Position numbers and translations under genes: made by a program
Notes under the pieces: generated by a model
Databases searched by the model: none
What the model was told of the DNA's origin: nothing
What the model saw: the letters and a program-made list of their open reading frames with translations, nothing else
Source: JAAYCU01 sp964401335
Lineage (GTDB): Bacteria > Planctomycetota > Phycisphaerae > UBA1845 > PWPN01
Reading direction: 5' to 3'
Assembly: GCA_964401335.1 (NCBI GenBank)
Contig: CAYNYK010000008.1
Location: 1 to 64,000 of the forward strand
Length of the DNA: 64,000 bases
Shown: positions 7,483-16,788 of the stretch, in pieces
How the letters are laid out: each line of letters starts with the position of its first letter
Position numbering within the stretch: position 1 is the first letter of the stretch

Positions 7483-9091
7483 ATGATTAAGATTCTGGTA
7501 GCGGACCCCTTGGCCGATGAAGGCATGAAGCGTATTCAGGCGACACCGGGGGTTCAGGCGGACGTGAAGACCGGTCTGGCCGAGGATGAACTGGCCAAGA
7601 TTGTCGGCGACTATGACGGAATGATCATTCGGTCAGGCGTGAAAGTGACCGACAAAGTGCTCGCCAATCCCGGTAAGTTGCGGGTGATCGCCCGGGCGGG
7701 CGTGGGTGTGGACAACGTCGACATCAAGGCCGCCACCCAGGCAGGCATCTTGGTCATGAACACACCCGACGCCAATACCATCAGCACCGCCGAGCAGACC
7801 ATGAACCTTCTTCTGGCCATCTCGCGCCACACGCCGAAAGCCGATGCCCACGTACGAGAAAAGCAATGGAATCGCAAGGCATTTGTCGGCACCCAGTTGG
7901 CGGGCAAGACCCTGGGGATCATCGGGCTGGGCCGGGTCGGGTCGGCGGTGGCCCGGCGAGCGGCCGCATTCGAGATGAAAATCGTCGCTTATGATCCTTT
8001 TTACAGCGGGGAAACGGCGGTCGACGGGCTGGTGACTTTGTGCAAATCGCGCGATGAGGTTTTTGCGCAGGCGGATTACCTGACGCTACACACCAAGCTG
8101 TCGGACGACACCAAACAAATGATTAACAAGGCCAACATCGCCAAGATGAAGAACGGCGTGCGGATTGTCAACAGTTCGCGCGGCGGGGTGATCAACGATG
8201 CCGACTTGGCCGAGGCCCTGGCCAACGGGAAAGTGGCCGCCGCCGGCATCGACGTTTATACGACCGAGCCGCCGGCCCCGGACAACCCGCTGCTGACCGC
8301 TCCGAACACGGTACTGGCCCCTCATTTGGGCGCTTCCACGGAAGAAGCCCAGTTGGCGGTGACTATCNNNNNNNNNNGACGCGGTGGATATTCTGCTCAA
8401 CTACCTGACTAAAGGCGAAATCCGCTGGGCGGTGAACGTCGCCGGTTTGCCCGCCCAGATGTCCGAGCGGGACAAGGCCTATGTGGATCTGGCCCAGCGG
8501 ATGGGCACGATCATCGGGCGGCTGTGTACGGGGGTAATCGAGAGCGTGGGAGTCACGACGCATGGCGAATCGCTGCACGGACTGGCCGGCACCCTGCTCA
8601 AGCAGCTTCTGGTCGGCCTGCTCAGTCCCCATTTCACCAGCCGATTGAATATGATCAACATCGACGCGTTCGTGAAGGAACGGAACATCAAGACAGAACT
8701 GACCACGGATACGGCCATCAGTTCCATCACCGACAGCGTGCGGTTGAAAGTTTCCACGAACGAAGGGGCCCACGAGGTACTCGGTGAGATTTTCGTGGAT
8801 GGACGGCCGCGTATCATGGCCATCGATGGCTACGAGATGAGCCTGGTGCCCGAAGGGGAAATGGTCATGATCCAGAACGACGACGAACCGGGCGTGATCG
8901 GCATGGTCGGCACCATTCTCGGCGATCACAAGGTGAACATCGCTGACTTCATGCTCAGTCGCCAGAAGAACAAGGCCCTCATGACCTTCAAGCTCGACGC
9001 CCCGATGCCCGGCGCGGCGCTGAAGGCTCTGCAGGCCCGCAAGCCGCCGATCAATCTGGTGCTGCCGGTCACCTTACCCCCCTTGGGGTGA
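7483..9091 (+). CDS. serA: D-3-phosphoglycerate dehydrogenase, split by assembly gap
   Basis: First enzyme of serine synthesis. The N-terminal part has the D-2-hydroxyacid dehydrogenase fold with GLGRVGSAVARRA and NSSRGGVINDADL. The C-terminal part carries the intervening domain and a terminal ACT domain (IQNDDEPGVIGMVGTILG), so this is the long form, about 535 residues. A run of ten Ns (8368-8377) interrupts it; the two halves are in different frames as written. Family alignment suggests about four codons are missing, so the true gap should be 9 or 12 nt and the gene is probably intact. AAAGGA precedes the ATG. The ACT domain suggests serine feedback control, as known for the family. Confidence 0.93.
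8368..8377. other. Scaffold gap (10 N)
   Basis: Ten undetermined bases inside serA. The frame on the right differs from the frame on the left, which shows the written gap length is not the real one. Confidence 0.98.
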
Positions 9092-9238
9092 GGGGTGATT
9101 GACCCTGGCGGGCTTGGTAACGTCCACGCAACTACGCGATGGATCGGCAAACCCCATTTGAAAAAACGAGACAGGGGGAGGAGTTTTTTGCGCGCGTCTC
9201 AAGCGAGGAAATTGCCGACAGGCAATCGCTGGATCGGA

Positions 9239-10306
9239 TCAGATGGTGTCAGACGCGGCGATCTCGTCGTGGAGGGCCAGACCATGACTATAGGTCCTTT
9301 TCAAACGCAAGGCCGTGGCGGATTCCTGACGATCGGTCGACCGGGTATCCAAATAGTCCACAATTTTGGGTACCGGCCGAGGATGGACCTTGAAACCAAT
9401 ACGCTCGCGGATCAAATAGAGTGGGCGGCCGCGAACCTCGTTGTAAATACGGGAGATATATTCTCCGACAACGCCAAGGGCAAGTAACTGGATACCGCCA
9501 AACGTCGCCATCAGGGACATCAGCAACACCATCGAGCTCGCTCCACGGACGAGGGCAATTCCCCCGAAAACGCAGCCGATAAGCGAGGCGGCCGTCAACA
9601 GCATTCCCAGCGAGGCAATCGCTTTCAAGGGTTTGTCGGAAAATCCAACCAGACCGTCGAGTCCGAGGCGCAGGAGCCGGCCAAAGGGATATTTCGATTC
9701 CCCATCACGGCGGGGATCTCGGTCATATTCCACCTCGGCTTGTCGAAACCCCACCCATCCGCGCAGCCCGCGGACAAAACGGGTTCGTTCGGGCATGGCG
9801 TTCAACTGATCCAGGGCCTGGCGATCCATGAGAGCATAATCGCCGGTGTCCAAAGGAATAGAGATATCGCTGGCCCAGCGGAGTAAACGATAATACACAT
9901 GGCAAGCGAGCAATTTGAGGGGATTGTCCTTGCGGCGGCGGCGACGGGCATAGACCACGTGATAACCTTCATGCCACTTGTCGATCATCCGAGCGATAAG
10001 TTCGGGCGGATCCTGCAAATCACCGTCGATGGAAACGACCGCGCGGCCGGAAGCGGCTTCGAGTCCGGCACAAAGGGCGGCCTGATGTCCGAAATTGCGC
10101 GACAGAAATATACCCCGCACGCAAGCATCGTTGCGTTGCGTTTCGACGATCATTCGCGGGGTCTCATCCGTACTCCCGTCGTCGACGTAGATGATTTCGT
10201 AAGGGATGGCCAGTTGGCGAAGCGTAGCCGTCAACCGAAGGTGGAGCGTAGGCAGATTCTTCTCTTCGTTACAGAGCGGGACAACAACGGAACATTCAGG
10301 TTTCAA
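9239..10306 (-). CDS. Family 2 glycosyltransferase, GtrB/DPM1 type with two C-terminal membrane helices
   Basis: This 355-residue protein has a GT-A domain with VVPLCNEEKNL at the N-terminus, the YVDDGSTD nucleotide-binding motif and SIDGDLQDPPEL (DxD-like), followed by two transmembrane helices (about residues 235-300). This is the layout of polyprenyl-phosphate glycosyltransferases such as GtrB/ArnC. It probably makes a lipid-linked monosaccharide that GT-C enzymes use outside the membrane, and one such gene lies next door. The start is TTG (10306) with GAAGGA 7-8 nt upstream. The C-terminal tail of about 50 residues is longer than usual. Confidence 0.88.
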   Translation of the reverse strand: MKPECSVVVPLCNEEKNLPTLHLRLTATLRQLAIPYEIIYVDDGSTDETPRMIVETQRNDACVRGIFLSRNFGHQAALCAGLEAASGRAVVSIDGDLQDPPELIARMIDKWHEGYHVVYARRRRRKDNPLKLLACHVYYRLLRWASDISIPLDTGDYALMDRQALDQLNAMPERTRFVRGLRGWVGFRQAEVEYDRDPRRDGESKYPFGRLLRLGLDGLVGFSDKPLKAIASLGMLLTAASLIGCVFGGIALVRGASSMVLLMSLMATFGGIQLLALGVVGEYISRIYNEVRGRPLYLIRERIGFKVHPRPVPKIVDYLDTRSTDRQESATALRLKRTYSHGLALHDEIAASDTI

Positions 10307-10584
10307 CGCAGTTTCCTTCCGTGAAACAACCGACAGTCCGATAGCCGTCGGAGGCGTCCATCCGTGACGTTCACTGTCCGCTAAATCGGCAGCCTACGGC
10401 CGTTTATTAAGCTAAATCCAATAATAATAGACGGTTATAAGACCTTTCGCCCCCAGAGTCGATAAAAGACGCAATCGCCGTGTTGGTTTTATCTACCGAT
10501 CGTTTCAGATAGGCGGGGGGATACCCGATGTTTATAGGACAATGAAACTGCTTCTGAAGAGCAGGGATTTTCCGAAAGGAAATA

Positions 10585-10599
10585 ATGTCTGACCGATGA
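10585..10599 (+). other. Mini-frame MSDR overlapping the next start codon
   Basis: ATG TCT GAC CGA TGA sits 4 nt after the only good Shine-Dalgarno (AAAGGA, 10575-10580). Its stop overlaps the ATG of the membrane glycosyltransferase gene (ATGA). It may couple translation of the next gene, or it may mark a wrong or shifted start there. Confidence 0.3.
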
Positions 10600-12383
10600 C
10601 GACTCTTTCCCTGAACATGCATGTTTATCCGCAATCGCGAAACCGGTCGGCAAACCTTCTGGTCACAGGCCTTTTGCTCGCACTGTTGGGGGCGGTTTAT
10701 ATCGGTTCGCTGAGCCGATACTTGTATTACCCCATCAGCTATGACATGGCCGTCTATCAGTACATCACCGACCGGGTCGCCGCCGGTCAACGCATGTACG
10801 CCGACGTTTGGGAGCAGAACTGGCCGGGCATCATCGCCGTGCATTGGCTGGCCAACCGTCTGGTGGGCTCGTCACCCGAGGCGCTTCGTTTATTCGATGG
10901 GGGGTGGCAGTTATGTACTTTGATCGCCCTGCTCGCTTTGGGCTGGCGGGACGACGGCCGTCGGGCCGGGGGAATCGTAGCGGCGATACTATACGCCATG
11001 GCCTACTTCGGCAGTGGTTTCATTCACACCGGCCAGCGTGACGGAATGGCGGTGTTGCCTCTCTTGTTGGCCTTCCATGCCGCACTTTTCAAGGATAAAA
11101 CCGGCGATCGGTGGGCGTCTCTCGCTCATTTGTTGGGGGGCATGTGCGCCTTCGCCGCTTTTTCAATGAAACCGACTCTCGGGCTTTGTTTCGCCTCCTT
11201 ATGGCTCTATATGCTTGGCGAATCATGGACGGTGCGCGAAGCGAGAATCCGAGGCTTTATACGAACCGCCCTTTTTGCAGCCGGTTTCCTGTTGTCGGCC
11301 ATCGGCGCCGTGGCATTGTTAATTCATCTGGACTGGTGGGCCGGCTTCCGAAACGTCATGACTCGTCGCGACATACCCGGCTATATCCTTGGACCGACAA
11401 TCATCCGCCAAATCATCCCTTCCCTCCTCGCGGGTGGAATTATTGCCGGCAGCCTATGTCTTATACTGACCGTTCGGGTTGGTAAATCCTGTCACCAAAA
11501 CTTTCCACGGTCGGCCGGCCAATGGCTGGGGTTTTCCATCCTGATGGGCGGCGTATGGGGGCTGCTGTTGATTACCCATCAATGGACAGCCTGGCAACAG
11601 ATTGCCATACGCGCGATGGGGTTGCTCATCCCGGCCATCGGCGCCATCGTGATCCAACCTTGGCGCGGGCGATCTCGTATCTGGCGAATGGCGATGCTGT
11701 TGGGCGTTGCTTCCTTTGTGGGAATGGTTATGCAAGGTCACTTCTTTTTCTACCATTTCTTCCCGCTCTTCGCCTTCGCCGCTTATCTGGCCGGCAATGA
11801 AATCGTGGAAGGGGTCCGCCGCTTCGGTTTCGAAGAGCATGCGTCGAGGGCCTGGGGGCTGGTCTGCCTGGCGGCGGTTATATATCACACGGTGGATTAT
11901 TGGGGGGCCAAGATGGTTACGCCCTCCGCATCGCCTTATGTCCTGGCCCGGATGTCCCTTGAGGAATATCAGGATAATATCACGAAACACCAGCCGCGCT
12001 ACCCCCTGATCTCGACGACCCGCAAGACGGCGGAACGCGTGCGCGCTCTGACCGCCGACTCCGATCCGATCGGATGTCTATTCAACGAGCCACGCATGTA
12101 TTACTTCGCCGGCCGACCACCGGTCTACAAACTCTTCGTGGCCCAAGAGGTCTACAGCCACATGTTCGACGCCTTCATGGAGGCCATCGACCGGCAAAAA
12201 CCCAAGGTCCTCGTGGCTCGTATTCCCCTCGCCGCAAGGAACGCGGATCGCGAGGTTGTCGAATCGGCCGTTTTCGATGACACGGAATCCTACTTCGGAC
12301 CCGCAGCCCACACCCTCCGCCAAAACTACCGGGTATGTGAAATCATCGATGATGTATGCCTCCTCCAGCCTCGGAGCAATTAA
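10596..12383 (+). CDS. GT-C membrane glycosyltransferase (PMT/ArnT-like)
   Basis: This is a 595-residue membrane protein with about ten hydrophobic spans. The first outside loop, after helix 1, holds an acidic motif (YDMAVYQYI) followed by WEQNWPGIIAVHWL, the layout of lipid-phosphate-sugar-dependent GT-C enzymes of the Dol-P-Man/ArnT type. A soluble C-terminal part of about 120 residues follows. It likely transfers a sugar from the polyprenyl-phosphate donor made by the neighbouring, divergently encoded GT2 enzyme. Its TAA stop shares its last base with the left end of a repeat element. The start is uncertain: the Shine-Dalgarno is 15 nt away and a 4-codon frame intervenes. Confidence 0.75.
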   Translation: MTTLSLNMHVYPQSRNRSANLLVTGLLLALLGAVYIGSLSRYLYYPISYDMAVYQYITDRVAAGQRMYADVWEQNWPGIIAVHWLANRLVGSSPEALRLFDGGWQLCTLIALLALGWRDDGRRAGGIVAAILYAMAYFGSGFIHTGQRDGMAVLPLLLAFHAALFKDKTGDRWASLAHLLGGMCAFAAFSMKPTLGLCFASLWLYMLGESWTVREARIRGFIRTALFAAGFLLSAIGAVALLIHLDWWAGFRNVMTRRDIPGYILGPTIIRQIIPSLLAGGIIAGSLCLILTVRVGKSCHQNFPRSAGQWLGFSILMGGVWGLLLITHQWTAWQQIAIRAMGLLIPAIGAIVIQPWRGRSRIWRMAMLLGVASFVGMVMQGHFFFYHFFPLFAFAAYLAGNEIVEGVRRFGFEEHASRAWGLVCLAAVIYHTVDYWGAKMVTPSASPYVLARMSLEEYQDNITKHQPRYPLISTTRKTAERVRALTADSDPIGCLFNEPRMYYFAGRPPVYKLFVAQEVYSHMFDAFMEAIDRQKPKVLVARIPLAARNADREVVESAVFDDTESYFGPAAHTLRQNYRVCEIIDDVCLLQPRSN

Positions 12384-12714
12384 GAGTGTGTCCTAAAACC
12401 GGATAACGTCGGCCCTACCAAGCCGACCAACACCGGCGAGACGCCGGTGCCACACCAATTTGGTTCTGCACCAATTTGGTGCTGCACCAATTTGGTTCTG
12501 CACCAGTTTGGTTCTGCACCAGTATGGTGCTGCACCAGTTTGGTTCTGCACCAATTTGGTGCTGCACCAGTTTGGTTCTGCACCAGTATGGTGCTGCACC
12601 AGTTTGGTTCTGCACCAGTATGGTACTACACCGGGCTGTTGCTGGACCGGTTTGTTGCTGCACCAGTTTGGTGCTACAGTGGTTTGGTGCTACACCGGTT
12701 TTAGGATGCACTCT
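12383..12714. mobile_element. MITE-like element (copy 2) carrying an expanded tandem array
   Basis: Terminal inverted repeats of 20 bp (12383-12402 and 12695-12714, 18/20 matching) start AGAGTG and include TCCTAAAACCGG. Inside follow a GTCGGC...GCCGAC stem, the core hairpin at 12431-12449, then a 16-bp tandem array. No coding capacity is present. Related copies lie at 33669-33761 and 45536-45626. The left end overlaps the last base of the preceding gene's stop codon. Confidence 0.75.
12453..12694. repeat. 16-bp tandem array, about 15 units
   Basis: Units such as caccaatttggttctg and caccagtatggtgctg repeat head to tail and become more diverged toward the right end. Many units hold a small palindrome (ACCAA-T-TTGGT). 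The array starts 3 nt after the core hairpin, just as the unrelated 14-bp array does at 3322. Long reading frames on both strands here (VLHQFGSAP-like, QNQTGAAPNWC-like) are repeat artefacts. Confidence 0.95.
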
Positions 12715-12777
12715 AAGCAGGTGTACGAAGAGCGGGCAGGATGGCCAACCGTCATCAGCCCAGCATTCGAACATGCG

Positions 12778-14022
12778 TCAGAACATTTCCCCATGCCAGA
12801 ATTCGTAATGATCCTCGAGCGGTTCGAGCAGTGATTGACTCAGGGGGCATTGTGGTGATTTCAAAATCAAAGCGGCCGGGGCGTTCCGCGCGCGGCATTG
12901 AAAACCCAGTTCCCAGAACAGTCCCCGCAGGTCCGGTCGGCCCGTCGTCGTTACGAGATATTCCATATCATGCGCCCAGGCCAAACGCAAAGCAGCGCTG
13001 AATAACGTAGGCCAGACATCCCGGCAGCCGGGCCAAACAACCATTTCCTCCACCCAGGCGATCCGCCGAGGGGCGTACATATCCAGGAAAATGATCGCCG
13101 ATCCAAGCGGTTGACCGGCACCGTCGCTCAACGCAATCAGCCGGATATTTTCGCGCTCGGGGTGACGAGTATAGCGCCAATCGAGATAGTCCTGCGAACG
13201 ATCGATGCCGAAATCCGCGGGCGACCCATTGGCGATTATCGGCCTGGTGACCGATACTCCAAGATTGGCCACCAGTTGCTCATAGAGCAAACCAAGTGTA
13301 CAGGGAGAGCAAGGCATGGTGATCTCGATCCGGCAACCGGGCCGAAGGGGGATGGCGGGTTGATGACGAAGAAGCGCGCAGCCGCACCCCAAGGCACCCG
13401 CGATGAAAGACCCAGTTAAGCCGGAAAGCAGCCGACGAGCCAGGCGGTTCGAAGAGCCCCGATAAGTGCGCACCAACTGCGTCATGGTGGCCGGGGCCCG
13501 CCAGAATTCGCGGGTCCATTCCACCGGACGACAACCGAATCGGCCGAATATGGCTCCGGTCTGCTCGTTGGCGGTGGTGGCCAGCACGATATGATCGCCG
13601 GATTCCTGAAACAGAGCCTGGGCCAATTGCAATCCCGCGAAAGCCCCTCCCTGCCGAAGCGCGTCGGTAGAGACGGCGTAATCCGCTCCGATAATACCAG
13701 TAGTGCGCTGCTGGCCTATGCGGAGAGGGACATGAACCGCCCCCAGATGCCCGACGATTTTTCCCGCCGCCTCCAAGATCCAGCCGGCCGGTCGATTTAA
13801 CCGATAAGGATTATCCCAATATTGCCACCGCCAACGGGCCAGCCAACGGGCTCGATCCGGCAAGACCTCCGGCAGTATCGATAACAACAATTCATGAATA
13901 CACTCGGCATCCACCGGTTGCACGGGGCGCAATTTCGCACCGGGAGCGATCGGGCCTTGCGAGGAAGGAGCCGACCGACAGGAATTACCGGGATTTTCAG
14001 GATGGCCGATCGATGGCTGCAT
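12778..14022 (-). CDS. GNAT-family acyltransferase of a polysaccharide locus
   Basis: This protein of about 414 residues has WLARWRWQYWDNPYRLNRPAGWILE...KIVGHLG near the N-terminus, the usual opening of the large, double GNAT-like proteins found in exopolysaccharide loci. LATTANEQTGAIFGRFGCRP and the later VTTTGRPDLRGLFWELGF are the two repeated acetyl-CoA-fold endings, so the protein probably contains two GNAT units. It would acylate a sugar or amino sugar. The ATG at 14022 is preferred because an upstream ATG (14052) would overlap the deacetylase gene by 22 nt. No strong Shine-Dalgarno is seen at either. Confidence 0.65.
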   Translation of the reverse strand: MQPSIGHPENPGNSCRSAPSSQGPIAPGAKLRPVQPVDAECIHELLLSILPEVLPDRARWLARWRWQYWDNPYRLNRPAGWILEAAGKIVGHLGAVHVPLRIGQQRTTGIIGADYAVSTDALRQGGAFAGLQLAQALFQESGDHIVLATTANEQTGAIFGRFGCRPVEWTREFWRAPATMTQLVRTYRGSSNRLARRLLSGLTGSFIAGALGCGCALLRHQPAIPLRPGCRIEITMPCSPCTLGLLYEQLVANLGVSVTRPIIANGSPADFGIDRSQDYLDWRYTRHPERENIRLIALSDGAGQPLGSAIIFLDMYAPRRIAWVEEMVVWPGCRDVWPTLFSAALRLAWAHDMEYLVTTTGRPDLRGLFWELGFQCRARNAPAALILKSPQCPLSQSLLEPLEDHYEFWHGEMF

Positions 14023-14030
14023 AGTTAATC

Positions 14031-15119
14031 TTATCGAATAAAACGCTGCCACAAGCCGAACAATACTCGGCCGACATCGGTGGAAACGATCAAGCGGGGC
14101 AATTGTAACAGGTTGACACGATGGGCGTCGATGGTGTTCTGCTCAAGGGTGACGGCACAACGATAACCGGCCTCGCGGATGACCCTCTCGGCCAGGTCGG
14201 AAACCGCGCCGGGACGGCCGTAAGGGTAGGAAAAATGCGGATGATAACCACCCAGGCGTTTTTCAAGGAGGTCACGGGCCATCACGACTTCCCGCTGAAT
14301 AAGCTTGACCGGTAACTGGGCAAGAGCGATATGCGACAGCGAATGGTTCCCGATATCAACCCCGGCCGATTGCAGTTGCCGGGCCTGCTTCCAGGTCATG
14401 GGTGAAAATACGGGAAATTGCGCGCGAAGCGAGGCGATTTCATCCTCATTGTAACAGGCGTATAGCTCGCTCAACCGAGCCAGGCGGTCCTGTTCCGGCA
14501 CATAACGGCATATTTCATGAACCATTCGGACGGCTTGCAGACGTTGCCTCGGTGTTCTTAAATTCAAAACCAGATCGCGCGCTCCCCAATGAAAACGTAA
14601 TTCCCTTCGGCTTCCGCGCTGGAGCAGGATGCGTACATCGTCGACCCACTGGCGTTGGCCGCTTTCGATCAACCCCGCAGGAAGAAAAGCCGACCACGGC
14701 ATTTTTCGGGCGGCCAGTTCCTCGGCGGCCACAGTGGCATTGTTCGCATACCCGTCATCGAAAGTAATTGCAAGGCAACGTGGAGGCAGCGGGCCTCCTT
14801 GCTCCAGGGCCTCGACCATTTCAGCCAAGCTGACCACGTGGAACGAACGGCCTACAACGTCGAGCAATTGCCGAAAAGCCTTCGCCGTCAACACGTCGCA
14901 TTCGACGTCCGGATCACGGTGACGTTCCGTAACACCATGGAAACAAAGAAGGACCGCGCGATCGGTAATATCCGGCAAGCTGCGGTGAGCATCGAGCAGG
15001 CGCATGAAATTCCCGCATCGATGACGCAGTCGCGCTCCGGCACCGGCCGACATGCGCATGGCGCGGGCCTCGACACGCCAGGACAAAGCCGAAAACAACT
15101 TTTGTTTCAACAACGTCAC
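14031..15119 (-). CDS. Polysaccharide deacetylase (NodB domain)
   Basis: This 362-residue protein has a NodB-type domain from about residue 55: LCFHGVTE, catalytic ITFDDGYANN (the DD pair with metal ligand Asp) and GNHSLSHIALA (metal-binding His pair), then HFSYPYGRPG. Members remove N-acetyl groups from chitin-like or other amino-sugar polymers. No clear signal peptide is seen, so it may act on a cytoplasmic or lipid-linked intermediate. It is followed 8 nt later by the GNAT gene, suggesting paired deacetylation and re-acylation (inference). The start appears to be GTG at 15119 without a clear Shine-Dalgarno; an internal ATG is possible. Confidence 0.85.
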   Translation of the reverse strand: MTLLKQKLFSALSWRVEARAMRMSAGAGARLRHRCGNFMRLLDAHRSLPDITDRAVLLCFHGVTERHRDPDVECDVLTAKAFRQLLDVVGRSFHVVSLAEMVEALEQGGPLPPRCLAITFDDGYANNATVAAEELAARKMPWSAFLPAGLIESGQRQWVDDVRILLQRGSRRELRFHWGARDLVLNLRTPRQRLQAVRMVHEICRYVPEQDRLARLSELYACYNEDEIASLRAQFPVFSPMTWKQARQLQSAGVDIGNHSLSHIALAQLPVKLIQREVVMARDLLEKRLGGYHPHFSYPYGRPGAVSDLAERVIREAGYRCAVTLEQNTIDAHRVNLLQLPRLIVSTDVGRVLFGLWQRFIR

Positions 15120-15197
15120 CAGTCTTGTTATCGGCCGACCTGACTGGCGAATCCGGTTCGGTATAGGAAAAAGATATGGGACCGATTGGTCTGGTTA

Positions 15198-16439
15198 TCA
15201 GACGTTCACCGATTCGATGGCCTTCTTCATGGCGGCAAGTGCCTGGCTCGCTTCCCAGCCGTCCATCAGGCCATGGTCGTAGGAAAGGGTGACGGTGACG
15301 GTGGGGCTGGCAACCGGTTTTCCATCGGCCAGTTGAAGCTCCTGACGGATCGCTCCGATGGTCAATAACGCCGACTGATAAGCATTCTGCAGGCCAACAT
15401 GAAAGCGCACAGGATGCTCGTCTAATACCGAAAGAGTCAAACAACCGCCGCACATATCCACCGGTTCCACCTTGCCGCGAAAGACCGCCATATTCAAACG
15501 CGAATATTCGGCGGCTAATTCATCAAGCGGTCGTTGGTCGACATTCCTCACCACGGGCGTGAAGAGACGACCATCATTGCTCCGGGCGGTATAGGCGATA
15601 TCCACCGATTTATACCGGTAAACTTGCCGACCCAGACGAAAACTGGCCAGCTTACCGACTGCAACCACCGCGGCAGCGGCGGCATGAAGGAAGACGGGTA
15701 TGGTCCCGGTCATCAGGCCGGCCTTTTTCGTCGCCTCGACCCAGCGCAGGGCCGCGGTCATATTCAGATCCATCCCGGCATGGGCGGTTACCATATTGGC
15801 CTGCGTTCGGGCCAGGTGGCCCGCGATGGCCCATTGGTGATCGCTGAGCGGTTCAAGGGCTACGACCTTGGTGGTCAAGGCCACAGGTAAAACCGGCGAA
15901 ATCGGAGGTGCGATATCGCCATGAGTTCCGCTTACCTCGCTTAAGCCGTGCTGAGCGATAAAGGATTCGACATCCTGACGGCGAATCTGGCCGCTGGTTT
16001 TCACATCGGCCAGGTTGATCCCATAGCGACGGGCCAGATCCAAAGCCCCGGCCGTGGCCTCCACCTCCGCGGAGGTCATGGCGGTCGGAGCCTCCTCCAC
16101 CGCCTGTTTCCGTAAATTGATGTAACGGTCAATGGCCTGCTGCGAAGGGCCGATATAGGCGATGATCTCACCGATGGGAATCATGTCCCCGATTTTGTGG
16201 ATTTGGCGAAGGACGCCGGAGGCCGGAGCGATCATTTCGCCAATCGCCTTGGAAGTCTCCATCTCACAGAGCACGCTTCCCGACTCGACCCGCTCGCCGT
16301 TTTCCACCCGCCAGGCCACCAGCCGGACTTCCTCGTCGTTGACGTTCTCCTGGGGCATATAGACCGGCGTAACCATGTCCGCTTTCTCATTCACCGAAGT
16401 TTCTCCCGCAATGTTGCCAGACACCGGAAATATCCTCAT
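15198..16439 (-). CDS. 2-oxoacid dehydrogenase E2-like acyltransferase with lipoyl domain
   Basis: This 413-residue protein has three parts: an N-terminal lipoyl domain (about 24-98, lipoyl Lys64 in METSKA), a peripheral-subunit-binding domain (about 130-165, ALDLARRYGINLADV...IRRQDV) and a C-terminal catalytic domain ending with DHGLMDG, where His389 and Asp393 fit the HxxxDG acyltransferase motif. No E1 or E3 genes are nearby. It sits 2 nt after an acyl carrier protein gene in a polysaccharide locus, so a dedicated acyl transfer role is more likely than a central 2-oxoacid dehydrogenase complex (inference). A GTG start near residue 16, with GGGAGA upstream, is an alternative. Confidence 0.85.
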   Translation of the reverse strand: MRIFPVSGNIAGETSVNEKADMVTPVYMPQENVNDEEVRLVAWRVENGERVESGSVLCEMETSKAIGEMIAPASGVLRQIHKIGDMIPIGEIIAYIGPSQQAIDRYINLRKQAVEEAPTAMTSAEVEATAGALDLARRYGINLADVKTSGQIRRQDVESFIAQHGLSEVSGTHGDIAPPISPVLPVALTTKVVALEPLSDHQWAIAGHLARTQANMVTAHAGMDLNMTAALRWVEATKKAGLMTGTIPVFLHAAAAAVVAVGKLASFRLGRQVYRYKSVDIAYTARSNDGRLFTPVVRNVDQRPLDELAAEYSRLNMAVFRGKVEPVDMCGGCLTLSVLDEHPVRFHVGLQNAYQSALLTIGAIRQELQLADGKPVASPTVTVTLSYDHGLMDGWEASQALAAMKKAIESVNV

Positions 16440-16441
16440 CC

Positions 16442-16774
16442 TCAGGCCCTTGAAGGGCGTTGCCGAACGTCATGGAGCAATCCATTCGTTTCCCGATCCC
16501 GCTGCTCATCGGCTGCGCCTTTGCTCCGCAAGCTTTCCACGATGGCCCCGACACTGGTGAGAGATACAATCTCATCATTGTCAAATTGCACATGAAAAGC
16601 TTTCTCGATCTCCAGCACAAGGGCCAGATGGGTTACCGACGTCCAACCGGGCAAATCAGCGGCGGTGGTATCATGGTCAACGGAGGCGGCCACCGCCGGC
16701 TCCAGTTTCAAAGCTTTGGTCATGCAGGCCCGGACTTTTTCGAGCACCTTGCCAACTCCCGGTTTTAGAACCAC
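16442..16774 (-). CDS. Acyl carrier protein
   Basis: This small acidic protein has the phosphopantetheine attachment region LPGWTSVTHLALVLEIEKAF, where Ser of WTS takes the place of the DSL serine. Preceding VLEKVRACMTKAL is a normal ACP helix 1. The first in-frame start is GTG at 16774, but a GTG at 16747 with GGGAG 8 nt upstream is as likely. The C-terminal tail of about 25 residues is longer than in FabD-type ACPs. Linked to the E2-like gene, it may carry an acyl group for surface-polysaccharide modification; no acyl-ACP ligase is present in the window. Confidence 0.82.
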   Translation of the reverse strand: MVLKPGVGKVLEKVRACMTKALKLEPAVAASVDHDTTAADLPGWTSVTHLALVLEIEKAFHVQFDNDEIVSLTSVGAIVESLRSKGAADEQRDRETNGLLHDVRQRPSRA

Positions 16775-16788
16775 CCTTCAGATGAGGA

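Noticed and set aside
9070..9096. Hairpin CCTTACCCC...GGGGTGAGG at the serA stop as a terminator
   Set aside because: The stem overlaps the coding end and no T run follows; kept out of the feature list.
12380..12834. Several long reading frames on both strands with Gln/Phe/Val-rich or Asn/Trp/Cys-rich repeats
   Set aside because: They are translations of the 16-bp tandem array in several frames; no start signals, no known domain, and the units vary as non-coding DNA does.
16755..16772. CTCCCGGTTTTAGAACCACCC near the ACP start resembles the end of the repeat element
   Set aside because: Only about ten bases match, there is no partner repeat and no core hairpin nearby.
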